64,000 bases of DNA from Gnetum montanum (Eukaryota; Streptophyta; Gnetopsida; Gnetales; Gnetaceae). The notes under the pieces are model-generated. The model worked only from the letters and a program-made list of their open reading frames with translations. It ran no database searches and was not told the DNA's origin. The DNA is taken from NCBI GenBank assembly GCA_015680685.1, contig MNCI01005895.1, forward strand, positions 864,654 through 928,653, in the 5' to 3' direction. This document shows positions 49,691 to 60,270 of the stretch, piece after piece; positions within the stretch are counted from its first letter, which is position 1, and every line of letters starts with the position of its first letter. A program made the position numbers and the translations under genes.

Positions 49691-52240
49691 TAAGCTAAAC
49701 TATGGATCTTTCCTTGACTTTGCCATAGAATATGTCAAAGCTCAACTCTAGACCTCTACCATGTGGCCCATTTTGACTTTTAGTAGAGAATGGTATATGG
49801 GAGAAACATACCTCTTCTAGAATAATAGTCAAGGTAATGCCACATTGAAAATCAAGGACATTTCTATGTCCTACTAAGTGATGGCCACTTTTGAGGCCTT
49901 GGATTGCTAAAAATTTAGGTAACCTTGGTAGAGTTATTAGTGTAAGCAAACCTAGAGGTTAAAAAGGAGTAGGTCCGATGGTGCTACAATGTTGACCATA
50001 ATGAGTTTGGTGCACTCACAATGGCATAGCATGCATACTTCAAAATGGTGACCCACCACCTCAATATAATATTGAGGCCCAACAAGGTCATAGCCTTCTT
50101 TGCCCACATGTGCACTAATTTGAGTGAGAAATTTTTGTTCAACCTTTCTTAGCTAATCTATCTTAAGATGGAAAATTCTTTTAAAGAAAATGAATGAGGG
50201 AGAAAGGTACTTCCCTTTCCATGTCTCATCTAAAAATTATGTAGAAGGGGAGGAATAGCCTATATTCCAATGATACCATCAGACATGCTCCTTTTACCTT
50301 TTGGGTGGAAATGATAAAAGATAAAATTCCTACCAAGGTGATAAAAGAGAAGTAGCCACCACCATCACCCACTTATGAACAAAAAACATCATAGTTTCAT
50401 GTCACTATTAAGTGCATCTGTGAACTCCATGAGCAACTCCTGCGTAGTAGCAAACAAGACCAAGTGGTGGTGAACCCTCTATCTATAGGCCAACATTGAG
50501 TCATCTCAACAAGGTGGTAAGATCAATCAATAGGATGGAGGTTTCAACACCAATATTTTCTACTTAAAGAATGCAATTTCCTATAAGATCAAATTTTAGC
50601 ACCTAAGAGATAACAGTGTCTCTCTTTCAATAATAGTAATTCTTAGAAATCTCTAGGAATATTTCTACCTTTTTAGTGTGCTTGGAGGTAGCAACTATTC
50701 TAAAGATGCAACACCAAAAACATGAAACAACAATAGAAGTAGTAGCTAACAAAATTGCCAATGCACTTAACACCCCTAAAGCATCTATACTAGATGTTAT
50801 TGCACTCAGAGACAGGCAAGTATCTACAAGAGAAGGAAGTGGACAATTCAATGTAGCCTAGCACAAGGAGTTGCTAGACGAACTAGAAGGAACCGAGAAA
50901 CTGATTTTGAATATCTTTGATATCCTAGAAATCATTTTAGCAAATAGTCAAAGCTACTTAAGGCTAAGGGCAAGGTCATCATTGATAATACCTAACTTAA
51001 AATAGTGAAAGCTAAGATTCAACACTTAGCTATAGAAGTTGCGAAACTTAGAGCCTATCTTACTAATCCCACCATACTCAATTAGAATGTAGCATGAGAT
51101 GAAGCTTTCTAATAGCTTCAAGAAATAATTTAGAAGGCTAAGTACATGAAGGAGTTATTAATCTTCAATCAATCCTTAGCATATGTTACTACCTACAACA
51201 TTCAAAAGGACTTGTTAAAGGTTCACCAAGAGAACATTAGGCTAACCCAGAAGAACCATCAGTTATGAAATGTTGTGATGTAAAAAGATTTAATGGCTGA
51301 ATTAATTTGTCAATAGTAAGAGCAACTTGCTAGGGTAAACATTGAATTAAGGAGGTTGGCTGCAAAGAATTGAAATCTCTTGATGAAGGAGGTGTGTGCC
51401 CTTTCCTAGAAGTCTACCATTAAAATCAGTACTTTGAAAAACAAGGCCCTCAAATTTGAAATGTTCAAGAACCATTATAGGGACTAGGTTGGCTTGTAGA
51501 AGGAAATCAATGAGAAACACATCCAACTAGCAAAGGAAAAAGCGAATGAGAACCTCTAGTAGCTTCATCAAGGAGGTGATGTTTGGCAACCAATCTTTGA
51601 TAGACTGAATGAATACAACATATTTGAAATCCACCTCAGGAAGTTGTAGATCAAGAAGATGGTGGAGTACATGAATCTTTCCAGCCTCCATTACTTAAGA
51701 ATGGCAATGCTGATCACTGGAAGGCTGAGGTTAGAACTAGAGAAATAAGTGGCCAAATCATACCTTTTGTATGAGGAAAAGTTCAAGCACCATAAAGAGA
51801 CTAAGCAAAATTGTGAAATAGAAAATGTGAAACTCAATGTTCTCAAGGTGAATTTCACTAATCAAAGATCAACAGCAAAGAAATTGGTCAAAATAATCAA
51901 TCAGTACTAGGATCTGGGGAATACACTCAAGGTATTTGATATCAAATGTAAACAAATTTTTGCCTTGTTTATCAATGTTAAGGAATTATTTCCTATAATA
52001 ACCTATCATTGGAATGTTCCCATACTAGCCCACATTAACAATGCTACATGGACCATGTATGATCCTAAGAGTAAGGAGAAGAAGATGAAAGCATTGTTAG
52101 ATGTTTTCCATCTTCCACCAAAAGTTTTAGCTATAGCCAAATAGCCATAACCATAGCCCCAACCACAACATCTACATGCACCAAAGGAAGGAGAAGGTGC
52201 TTCAAAACCTCAAGAACCTCCACCACTTGGAACCATTTGA
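49691..52240 (+). pseudogene. ORF3 of element B, coiled-coil-like, product unknown
   Basis: The N-terminal block ends MWPILTFSREWYMGETYL (about 49.77 kb), followed by LKIKDISMSY. The middle is long and charged with coiled-coil-like stretches: QVGLxKEINEKH type words near 51.5 kb, LITGRLRLELEK, SYLLYEEKFKHHKETKQN near 51.77 kb, then HWNVPILAHINNATWTMYDP near 52.0 kb. The end reads EGEGASKPQEPPPLGTI and TGA at 52,238. A and H share these blocks in order, including the PPPLG or PPLLGTI end. No membrane segment or known domain was found. Many TAG stops. Confidence 0.7.
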
Positions 52241-52490
52241 CTTTCTTCATGTCTTCAAGCTATTAGAGGAGTTATGCTATAAATTTTTGTCATGATGTTC
52301 AATTTTTTTGTCATGAACACCAATTTTTTATAATAATTGTAAATCTGAACACTTAGCACTTAGTGCTTATTTGTGTTAGTTTGTGTGTCTATAGTTAATC
52401 AATAATCAAATACCTTCCCAAAATTTTGTAAAGAAACTTGTTTCTCCTATTGTTCACTTGCAGATGAGATTTTATTCAATCATGGTGGTA
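52241..52490. other. 3' untranslated part of B and PPT
   Basis: No gene. The last bases before the LTR are ATGGTGGTA. A has TGTGGTGGTA and H has GTGGGGGTA at the same place, so this G-rich word is the likely polypurine primer. Confidence 0.5.
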
Positions 52491-53336
52491 TGATGAAGCA
52501 TCTTCCTTGACTTGTGTCGATGGGATGTCGTCAATGCTATTACATCAATGTGTGATTTGATGTGTTGGCATGATCTCATTGATGCAATGTTTATCTTTGC
52601 CTATATATACATGCTCACCAACCACATTTATGGTATTCCATAGTTATTATCCTAACAAAGTTCTTACATTTTTTTATTTAATAGTTAGAATATTTTCTAT
52701 GTGCCTGTAGTAAGAGTGAGAAGTGTACGAATCTTTATTCAAACACTAATGTACTTGAGCATCTAGATGTGACCATCAATACAGAGGAGCTTTCTTTACA
52801 AATCTTATAGCATTTGGAATTAGCTTAATGTTTACTTAATGCATTTATTATTTAATCAATTTAATTTAGTGCATCAAATAAATTAACTAAATGGTAATTA
52901 ATTAAAGCACTTATGTACAACCATTTTAAGCATACGTTAACACTTGGTAATCCTAGTAGTGCTTAACACTTAGTAACCCAGTAACATTACAACATGGTTT
53001 AGGATGTGTATGGTAAATCAGAATAGATGCTTATGTTAGGACTCGTTAAGATATTAGATAGTTATCAAATTAGTTAAACATTTATTTACTTTATTTTCTA
53101 GCACTTAGGTGATTTAAGTAATAAATATTAAATGATAAAAATAATATGCCTCTATTACACTTAATCATACACTTGCAATTCATAAGTAAGACTAAGAAGA
53201 CAAAAATTGCATCTATTAGATTCACTTCCTAGACTTAGTGTACTTAAAAAGCTAAAGTCTATAAAATTCAACGAAATTGCTTAGTAAACACTACTAATTT
53301 GTATGGTTGGGCATAGGGACTACTTGCTACTCATCA
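52491..53336 (+). repeat. 3' LTR of element B (846 bp)
   Basis: Starts TGATGAAGCATCTTCC and ends GCTACTCATCA; pairs with the split 5' LTR. It has GCCTATATATACATG at the TATA position (52.6 kb). Confidence 0.85.
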
Positions 53337-53341
53337 TGGAG

Positions 53342-54199
53342 AAATAGAAAAAAATTTATGAAGAAAGAATACATCAGTTAAGAGAGAAATTGGTGAGGGT
53401 CAATCAAGATATGAGCCACATAACATGAGAGACTATAACCCTCTCGATAGAGGAGGTACACGCAATAAGACAAAAATCTACAATTGAAATAAGCACCTAG
53501 AAAAACAAAGCAAAAAGTCATGAAAGGTTCAAGGAACACTTCCACGACCAAGTGGGCATGTACAAGTAGATTAATGAGAGAAATTTGGATGAATAAGGCC
53601 CAAATTGACTTCATATTAGCACAAAATCCTAATTGGATAGCATGACTCATGTCCACCAAGCGAAGATTAAGAACAAATACCTACACATCACAGATTTAAT
53701 ATAATACATGGGGTTATCAAACCCATGGTCTGCTAACTTAGTCATGTTAATAGTAGCTAGATCCAAAATGAACTAGAGCAACAAGTAGCAATCATCTATG
53801 CTCTGTATCAGAAAGAATTTGTTGATTGGAAAGATGCTTTGCAGAAATTGCATGTGGAAAATTCAGAACTAGAAGTAGTAAAGGCCAACTACTAGGGTTA
53901 GAAAGATGTTGCAAGAAACCTAGCCAAAATAATGTTATATTATTAGGAGTTTTACAAAATGGCTTAAGCATTTAAAGAAGGGAGGTAGTTTGCAGCATGA
54001 TATGTAAAGGCAAATTAGATGTTCTCATAACTACCATATCCATGAGATGTACTATCTCCATCACATATCATCCAATTATCCTTGATGGTACATTATCCTA
54101 GAATAGAGGAAGAGAAAAATTAGGTGTTACTCAACAAATACAAATTTCAAAAGCTTGATGACAAGAAAAAGCATCCAATAGAGGAGCCACCACCTCTAG
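53342..54199 (+). pseudogene. ORF3 of element A, C-terminal part
   Basis: Continues ORF3 of A after the insertion of B. Coiled-coil-like words align with B: ERIHQLREKLVRVNQDM with QEQLARVNIEL, KSTIEIST with KSTIKIST, HERFKEHFHDQVGMYK with FEMFKNHYRD-stop-VGL. It ends KHPIEEPPPL at 54,199, where D is inserted; the next base after D gives the Gly of PPPLG. Most stops are TAG. Confidence 0.7.
54195..54199. repeat. TSD of element D, left copy
   Basis: TCTAG, repeated exactly at 57,678-57,682. Confidence 0.8.
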
Positions 54200-54771
54200 T
54201 GTGACATCTCATCCACAGATGTCATGGAAAATGTCAAATATATGATATATTAGATATTATGCATACAAAGAAAATATACCAAATGCAAAATATATGTGAT
54301 ATTTGACATTATGTATAAATAAAATAGTAGGAAAATCCAAAAAGAGAAAGAAAAGAATACTTTATTGAAATGAAATAACGTATCCAGATCATGCTCTGAG
54401 AGTGTTCCTTAGGGTTTCCTTTTTTGGCATCTATCCCATTAGAGGATATCCAGCACTTCCACCATGTTTAGTCCTATAACCTAGCTAGAAGAGATGGTCA
54501 ATCCACTTCTTGTCCCACTTTACCTAGCTCCCATGACTTGCCTATACTGACTCCACCATTCCATGTTGGCATGACCTCTAAACCTAGGTATAAATGCCTT
54601 AGGTCAAACCTCCAAAGGTTAACTCAAGAGGCATGTCCATTATTACAACATGCCCTTTGGTTCTTAATTACAAATACCCTTCCTAGTCCTATTACGATAA
54701 CAATAACACTTGTTATGAAGAGGCACCATCTTCGTTAGGTAGTAGCATCATTTGGAAATGGGGATGTTACA
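54200..54771 (-). repeat. 3' LTR of element D (572 bp)
   Basis: Pairs with 57,109-57,677; shared words include GTCATGG with AATGTCAAATAT, CCTTAGGT and TTGTTATGAAGAGGCACCATC. Confidence 0.85.
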
Positions 54772-55199
54772 GTCTACCTCCCTTAGGTTTTATTCATCCT
54801 CAAATGAATCCATGTTCACTATTTCTTTCTAGCTCTAATGCTTTTGTTATGCTATTATCCTCCAATAATTTGATTCCTACTTTGAACTTGAAGTTATTCC
54901 TTGCTTATATTGCAAACAAGATATATGTGAGAAAAATATATTGAAAATTAAATATCACTTTCTTAATATTTACCTCATTTTCTAATATAATGACAAGAGG
55001 TAAATTAAAGGGCTACCAACCACAAATCACTAGTCCTAACTAGGATCACACAAAGTGCAACTCATATTTGGTTATTCAAGTGAAGGTAGGACAAATTCTT
55101 TATTTCCAACTTGCATTACATTACATTTTTACTTATCTAATTAAAATATAACTTAAATAAATGAATAAAATAATGATATTATAAATAAAAGTAAGTGTG
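54772..55199 (-). other. PPT and 3' untranslated part of D
   Basis: On the minus strand AAAACCTAAGGGAGGTAGAC abuts the LTR and is the likely polypurine tract; D2 has nearly the same word. The rest aligns with 9263-9690 and has no gene. Confidence 0.6.
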
Positions 55200-55877
55200 A
55201 GATACTTCCTGCTCTTGATCAACCTTATGAATTGATGGGAGTAATTATAATTTTTCCATAAGTGGTATGTGATTAGATGGTCTTGTTTGGGATGGTAAAG
55301 CTTGATGTTGATTCTTCTCCACTTCTTCTTTAGAAATTAACTCTAGAAATTTGGTAATGTGGAAGAATTGGACATCGAACCAAATATAATCTAAAGTCTC
55401 AATGAATAATCTTGCTAATCAATCCTCATTAATCATAGTAGAGTAACTAGTAAACTATGGTTCTTGATGAATACTATTCATCAACATCTTCTATTCTTGA
55501 ATTTTGGAATCTGATTTATCTACTAAAGATTCAAAGTAACCAGAATATGCATTGGCCAATGAAGTTGCATGTTGAATCGATGGAAACATATTCTTCCATA
55601 TAGGTTCATCTTCTAAGGATTCCTTTACAAATCCATATTTTAAGAATTGATAGACACAACTTCCAACTTTTGCATTGAAATCTCCACAAAGGACAATTGG
55701 CACTGGATTAGTCCAACTTAGGAATAACTTATTCTTCAAAATTTCTTCTATTTTTTTAATCAAGTATGCTACCTGACATAGGTGTAGTAGGGTAGGTAGC
55801 AGGAGATGATATGCAAAGGTAACACCATAGGTAGTGGGCATGATGGACAGGCAGCAGAGCAAATGGGTTCTAAGCAC
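55200..55877 (-). pseudogene. CCR4-like deadenylase, C-terminal two thirds, captured in D
   Basis: The frame is open at 55,877-55,491: HLCQVAYLIKKIEEILKN, then PVPIVLCGDFNAKVGS with the catalytic CGDFN intact (about 55.68 kb), VYQFLKYGFVKESLEDEP. It continues past stops with TLDYIWFDV, LELISKEEVEKN, SQTRPSNHI where CCR4 proteins have SDH. It matches D2 at 8.72-9.26 kb almost word for word. The N-terminal third present in D2 is missing here and is replaced by unrelated sequence. CCR4 proteins shorten mRNA poly(A) tails; this copy cannot. Confidence 0.8.
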
Positions 55878-57093
55878 TGTAGCTATTGATTTTAGGTGCT
55901 AACATGACCCTCATAGGTTGGAGCATCAACGTGGTCATCACGTCAGTGCAACCCTTAAAGGCCAATGCATTGGCACAAGTTTTGCAACTCAGCACATTGA
56001 TAGCAATTGAGAGTGGCAACAACAACAATGGTAGTGCTGAGGGATGGCACGTGAGCAATTTGGTAGGAGGAAGCTAGATGGCCTAGGGTGCAGAAAGCGT
56101 CAACATTGTAGATTAATGCATAGTAATGGTAATGGCATTGGTCGAGGAAGGTGGCCCTCAAAAGGAATTACACATCATTTAGAGGGCTAGCATGGCCCTA
56201 CATAGGGCTAGCCTCTAAAGGGCTTGCATGGTCCTTGTAGGGCAGCGTGGCCCCTACAAGGGTAGCATGGTCGTTATTCTTTTTATAAAAAATAATATTT
56301 TTTATTACAAGTATATATTATTGCTATATATATATATAACTATGGGGACCTAGGCTCGAACCCATGACCTCCCACTTCCTATTTTTTAACTTTTTATTAT
56401 TATTTTATTCACCTTGCCTCAGTAGTTGACATGGTGGTTTAGCCAATGATAGGGTAAAGGTTCAGTGTTAGTAAATGATCATTCTAAGTTAATTTCTAAC
56501 ACTAAATTTTTTTAAAAAATTAAAAAATAATATTTTAATAATTTAATATTATTTTAATGCATGCATAACAAGAAAATTTAAACCATAACTCTGATCAAGA
56601 CAAAATTTATACTGTTGGAATCATCTTGATGAGTACTATGCATTGGACATCATCTTAGCAGTTAAAAATGTAGTTGAATTTTCAAGATTTTGAATGGTCC
56701 ACTAACCAAACTAACATTACTAAGTTGATGTATGGATGACATGATAACTTATACATGACTCTAAGTTACTTAGGATAATGAATTTTAATAAAAAAATATT
56801 AATTTAGGTCATGGTTACTAAATTTTTGGGATAAAATTAATAATGACCTTAATTAATTAATATGTATAACATTAAGATGGGTAAGAGTTACCTAGGCTGG
56901 TATATCCTTATCTTACCAACATCTCTTGCAATCGTTGAATCTTGATGGGAGGTAATCAAATCTTCATCGGTCAATGATATCCATGAAAGAATTTTGTTGG
57001 TTAGTGGTCCATGATTCTTCCTAGTTATGGCTCTATGATTCATCATTAGGTTGTAGTCAGCCCATGGTTCGGAATGGCTCTTATATCGTGGTT
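55878..57093. other. 5' interior of D
   Basis: Contains a GC-richer stretch (55.8-56.28 kb), a short tandem array (56.18-56.28 kb), a TA run near 56.32 kb and a tRNA B-box-like word. A short minus frame at 57.0-56.89 kb (LTDEDLITSHQDSTIARDVG) ends at a possible donor GTAACT and is not recognised. No gene is supported. Confidence 0.4.
56181..56275. repeat. Short GC-rich tandem array in D
   Basis: About four drifting units of GGGCTAGCATGGCCCTACA, GGGCTTGCATGGTCC, GGGCAGCGTGGCCCCTACA and AGGGTAGCATGGTC. Not seen in D2. Confidence 0.6.
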
Positions 57094-57108
57094 TGCTCCA
57101 ATACCAAT
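57094..57108 (-). promoter_or_regulatory. Primer-binding site of D (initiator Met tRNA type)
   Basis: On the minus strand the LTR end is followed by ATTGGTATTGGAGCAAACC, close to TGGTATCAGAGC, the PBS for initiator Met tRNA. This fixes the minus orientation of D. Confidence 0.65.
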
Positions 57109-57677
57109 TATGACATCCCATTCTCAAATGTCATGGCAAATGTCAAATATACGATATATTAGACATTATGCATATGAAAAATCAAATGAAAAATACATGT
57201 GATATTCAACATTACGTATAAATGAAATAATAGGAAAAATGCAAAAATGAAAAGAAAAGAATGATTTATTGATATGGAATAGCGTATTCAGATTGTGCTC
57301 TAAGAGTGTTCCTTGGGGTTTTATTCCTTTGGCATCTATCCCATTAGAGTAAATCAAACACTACCATCATAGTTAGGCCTATAACCCAACTAGAAGGAAT
57401 GGCTAGTCCACTTCTTATCCTACTTCACTTGGCTCCCATGACTTGCCTATACCAACTCTACCACTCCATGCCAGCATGACCTCTAAACCCAAGTATAAAT
57501 GCCTTAGGTAAGACCTCCAAAGGTTACCTCAAGAGACACATATATTATTACAACGTGCCATTTTTTATCTTAGTTACAACTACCCTTTTGGATCCTATTA
57601 TGATAACACTAACACTTGTTATGAAGAGGCACCATCTTCATTAAGTAGTAGCATCATTTAGGAATGGGGATGTGACA
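57109..57677 (-). repeat. 5' LTR of element D (569 bp)
   Basis: Starts TATGACATCCC on the plus strand (TG changed to TA) and ends GGGATGTGACA; pairs with 54,200-54,771. Confidence 0.85.
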
Positions 57678-57682
57678 TCTAG

Positions 57683-57897
57683 GACTACTTAGGCTACATT
57701 GAGCTTCATTAGTTTTGTCCTTTTTTGTTGTTTTGTCATACAATTATGTCTAAATTTTATAAAACACCACTATGGCATTTAGTGTCTTGTATATAGTTAG
57801 TCAATCATGTATAGTCAAATCTACCTTCCAATTTTGTAAGGAGCTCTATCATCATTTTTTTAACTCAAAGACAACTTTCCAATTAGTTGTGGTGGTA
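57683..57897. other. 3' untranslated part of A
   Basis: No gene. It ends GTTGTGGTGGTA directly before the 3' LTR, the likely polypurine primer. Confidence 0.5.
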
Positions 57898-58769
57898 TGA
57901 TAAAGTTAATGTTTCATTACCAACAATATCACATCAATGATATTGTTTATTGGATATCGTAGCACATGCTACAACATCATTGATATGATATCTTAATATG
58001 TGTGTAGCCCTTTAAATATGACACTTGGCCACATGATCTACATAATGTTTTAGTCCATAGTAACTAGACTTTGTTAGTTTGTTTTCATAACTTATTGATA
58101 AAATTGTATGCTCTATGTGTGGTGTTAGACAATGAACAAAGTGTTTATTCAAATAGATTTTACTTGGACATAATTTGTGAAAAAGAATAATAATCAAGCT
58201 ATTTTGCATCGTTGTAGCATCACTTAATTTGCTTTCTATTTACTTAGAATAATTTCTAATATTTTCTTAGTTAGCACTTTACCTTTTCAAGTACTTACTT
58301 TACATGTGCACTTAGTACATCAACATGGGTACAATTAATTTTGAATGTTAAGTGTGGTTGTTTGGTAATCCTAGTAGTGGTGTTATTTTATTTGCTTAGT
58401 GATAACTCTACTTGGTAACCTAGTGGCACCTGCATAAGTCCAAGATGTGACCAAAGGACTAGGAACAAATACCTACTACTTAAGATAGAATAGATATACT
58501 TAATTGCTATTCCTTATACATAGAAATTATTTTCACTTCATCATTTTTACTAAGAGTAATAATGGCCAAACAACATAAGATATAATAAACCTCATGGTGA
58601 TCTAAATCATATACATAGACTTTACTAACTCCATGTGGAAAGATAATGATCTTAGACTTAAATCAATTACTAGCATATTAACATTACCTCATTCATGGAT
58701 AACTATTCAGTCACGCATGAACACTTGTGACTTGTATGATTAGGTGTTGGATTGCTCTGCCACTCATCA
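57898..58769 (+). repeat. 3' LTR of element A (872 bp)
   Basis: Starts TGATAAAGTTAATG and ends CACTCATCA; pairs with 10,934-11,806 throughout. Confidence 0.85.
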
Positions 58770-59262
58770 GATAGAAAATAAAAGGATGTATTGTGATTTT
58801 CAATTCACAGAGAACATTACAGATGTAAAATTAGGAATGACCAATTGTGGATCTAATCATTAAAAAAAGATCTCCTATGAATGTTTCTAGTTCATGCTCT
58901 ACTCCAAACTCATCTTGGTTCTCTTGGTCTTGGTATGAGCTAATCACCTCACTCACATCATTCATGTATACTAGTTGCATTACCATGCATGTATGAATGT
59001 CCATTAGTTCAATTTTTTCCTAGTATGAGAAAATGTACTCATTTCTATTTTAGTGGATGATCTCAAACTAACATTTGGATTCCTCTTTGGTACATGGGAT
59101 GAGGAGGCTAGCTTGGATCCTAGTACAAATGAAGTTATAATACTTCTCATTAATGTTTGATTAATTTAGGTCTTGATCCCTCTACCTAAGGTATTTTCTA
59201 CATTCTACCACCACCAGAACCTTGGGATCATAAATACCAACGGATTCTTGATTAGAAGCCAT
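58770..59262 (-). pseudogene. Element G: N-terminal part of gag
   Basis: Starts at ATG 59,262 (MASNQESVGIYDPKV). YYNFICTRIQASLLIPC and NEYIFSY-stop-EKIELMDIH match F (YNYLCVKIQARLLLPC and KEYISSPYEKILLNDNH). It is cut at 58,770 by A and continues at 10,933. Confidence 0.7.
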
Positions 59263-60128
59263 CTATACAAAGTTGTGTGGTAAAATACTAGAACAGTGAG
59301 AAAGCATAAAATGTGTAATACTAGCATATGAAAATCCTCACTTATGAACTCTAACGTATGAGAGTTCCAAGTTGTGAAAATATCAACATATTAAGCTAAT
59401 TTATGAAATGTATTAAGTTGACTTGTAAAACATATTAAGTTAACTTGTAAAACATATTAAGCTAACTTATCAAATGTATTAAGATAACTTATGAATGTTC
59501 TAACTTGTTAAGGTGCCAATGTATTTAAGAGTTTGAACTTATGAACTCTAACATATGAAGAGTTATGACTTATTAAAATCTGACGTATTAATTGTAACTA
59601 TAATCAAAAACTAAAAATATCTTACAAAATGTTTTAATGTTTAGCTATGCTTGGAAAGTAGAAAATGGACTTCAATATGTGTAAATAAATGTAATAAAAT
59701 TATAAACTACAACTGCAAGAAATAAGAAAATCAATACACACTACAACTTCAAAAATAAATCTTCAACTTGTAGACATAGGAAGTAAGAGCAATGTTTGGC
59801 ACCCCAACTATGAAAAAAATTAATTTTTAAACTAACAATAACAATGAGATAAGGTTACATACTACCATAATAAAAATTAATTTTGTTAAAATCTCAAGTT
59901 GTACAGAATATGACTAGCACTGCAAACTACACTATGAAAATAGTGATGAGAAAATTGTGTTAAATTGAAAACTGGCTTTGGCTCTATACGTTGGATTTCA
60001 AGAAAAATCCAAAGTAATTTTCAATTTTTTAAATACATTAATAAGCAAAGGCATGAATAAGCAATGATTGTTAGATAGATATTGATAATGAATTCAAGTA
60101 AAGGCCCCTACTTTTAGTGCTAGAAATT
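59263..60128 (-). other. Leader and PBS of G, with a 22-bp tandem repeat
   Basis: No gene. At 60.10-60.13 kb the minus strand reads TGTTACA then ATTTCTAGCACTAAAAGTAG, like the LTR end and PBS region of C, so the LTR of G ends at about 60,128. A 22-bp repeat occupies 59.4-59.5 kb. Confidence 0.5.
59398..59493. repeat. 22-bp tandem repeat, about four units
   Basis: Units such as TGTAAAACATATTAAGTTAA plus CT follow each other in register (TATGAAATGT, TGTAAAACAT twice, TATCAAATGT starts). Half-copies continue on both sides (59.30-59.6 kb). Confidence 0.8.
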
Positions 60129-60270
60129 GTAACAATTGAAAAATTAAATGCTAGAGAACCAAAGTTCCTTACATGGAACTGTTTAACCCTAGATTCAATA
60201 GACCTTGAAAAAGAATCTGAAGCACCTCAATCTATCTTTTCAATCAATTGAGGACTTATACGCCTATTAC
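60129..60270 (-). repeat. U5 end of the 5' LTR of G, cut by H
   Basis: On the minus strand GAATCTAGGGTTA and the following 70 bases resemble the last 100 bases of the LTR of C (GGATCTAGGGTTAGGCTG). The LTR is truncated where the LTR of H begins. ATTAC at 60,266-60,270 may be the TSD of H. Confidence 0.5.

Larger units (their letters stand above)
21805..53336 (+). mobile_element. Element B: Athila-like Ty3/gypsy element nested in A, holds C
   Basis: 5' LTR in two parts (21,805-22,532 and 41,523-41,621, split by C); 3' LTR 52,491-53,336. The LTRs start TGATGAAGTATCTTCC or TGATGAAGCATCTTCC and end GCTCATCA or ACTCATCA. Internal order: PBS, gag, protease, RT, RNase H, integrase, spacer, ORF3, PPT. 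Without C it is about 12.5 kb. It is a relative of A by PBS, gag, pol and ORF3, but the LTRs differ in U3. Confidence 0.85.
54200..57677 (-). mobile_element. Element D: non-autonomous LTR element with captured CCR4-like sequence
   Basis: LTRs at 54,200-54,771 and 57,109-57,677, ends TGTGACATC and GATGTTACA or GATGTGACA. The TSD is TCTAG on both sides. The orientation is minus: the PBS lies left of the right-hand LTR and a PPT lies right of the left-hand LTR. The interior (2.3 kb) encodes no gag or pol. It is inserted in the last codons of ORF3 of A. Confidence 0.85.
10934..58769 (+). mobile_element. Element A: Athila-like Ty3/gypsy element, holds nested B, C and D
   Basis: LTRs at 10,934-11,806 and 57,898-58,769 start TGATAAAGTTAAT and end ACTCATCA or GCTCATCA. 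The flanks AATAG (10,929-10,933) and GATAG (58,770-58,774) are a TSD with one mismatch. It interrupts the gag of G. Its own order is gag, protease, RT, RNase H, integrase, long spacer, ORF3. The PBS and the RT words FQRLVLSIF, LKRC and GIVLGHKIS recall the Athila branch; the lineage call is tentative. Without B and D it would be about 12.8 kb. Confidence 0.85.

Noticed and set aside
49691-52240. ORF3 as a classical retroviral-like env
   Set aside because: No signal peptide, furin-like site or membrane segment seen; only position agrees.
56320-56360. Complete tRNA gene near the TA run
   Set aside because: Only a B-box-like word; no A box at the right spacing and no cloverleaf.
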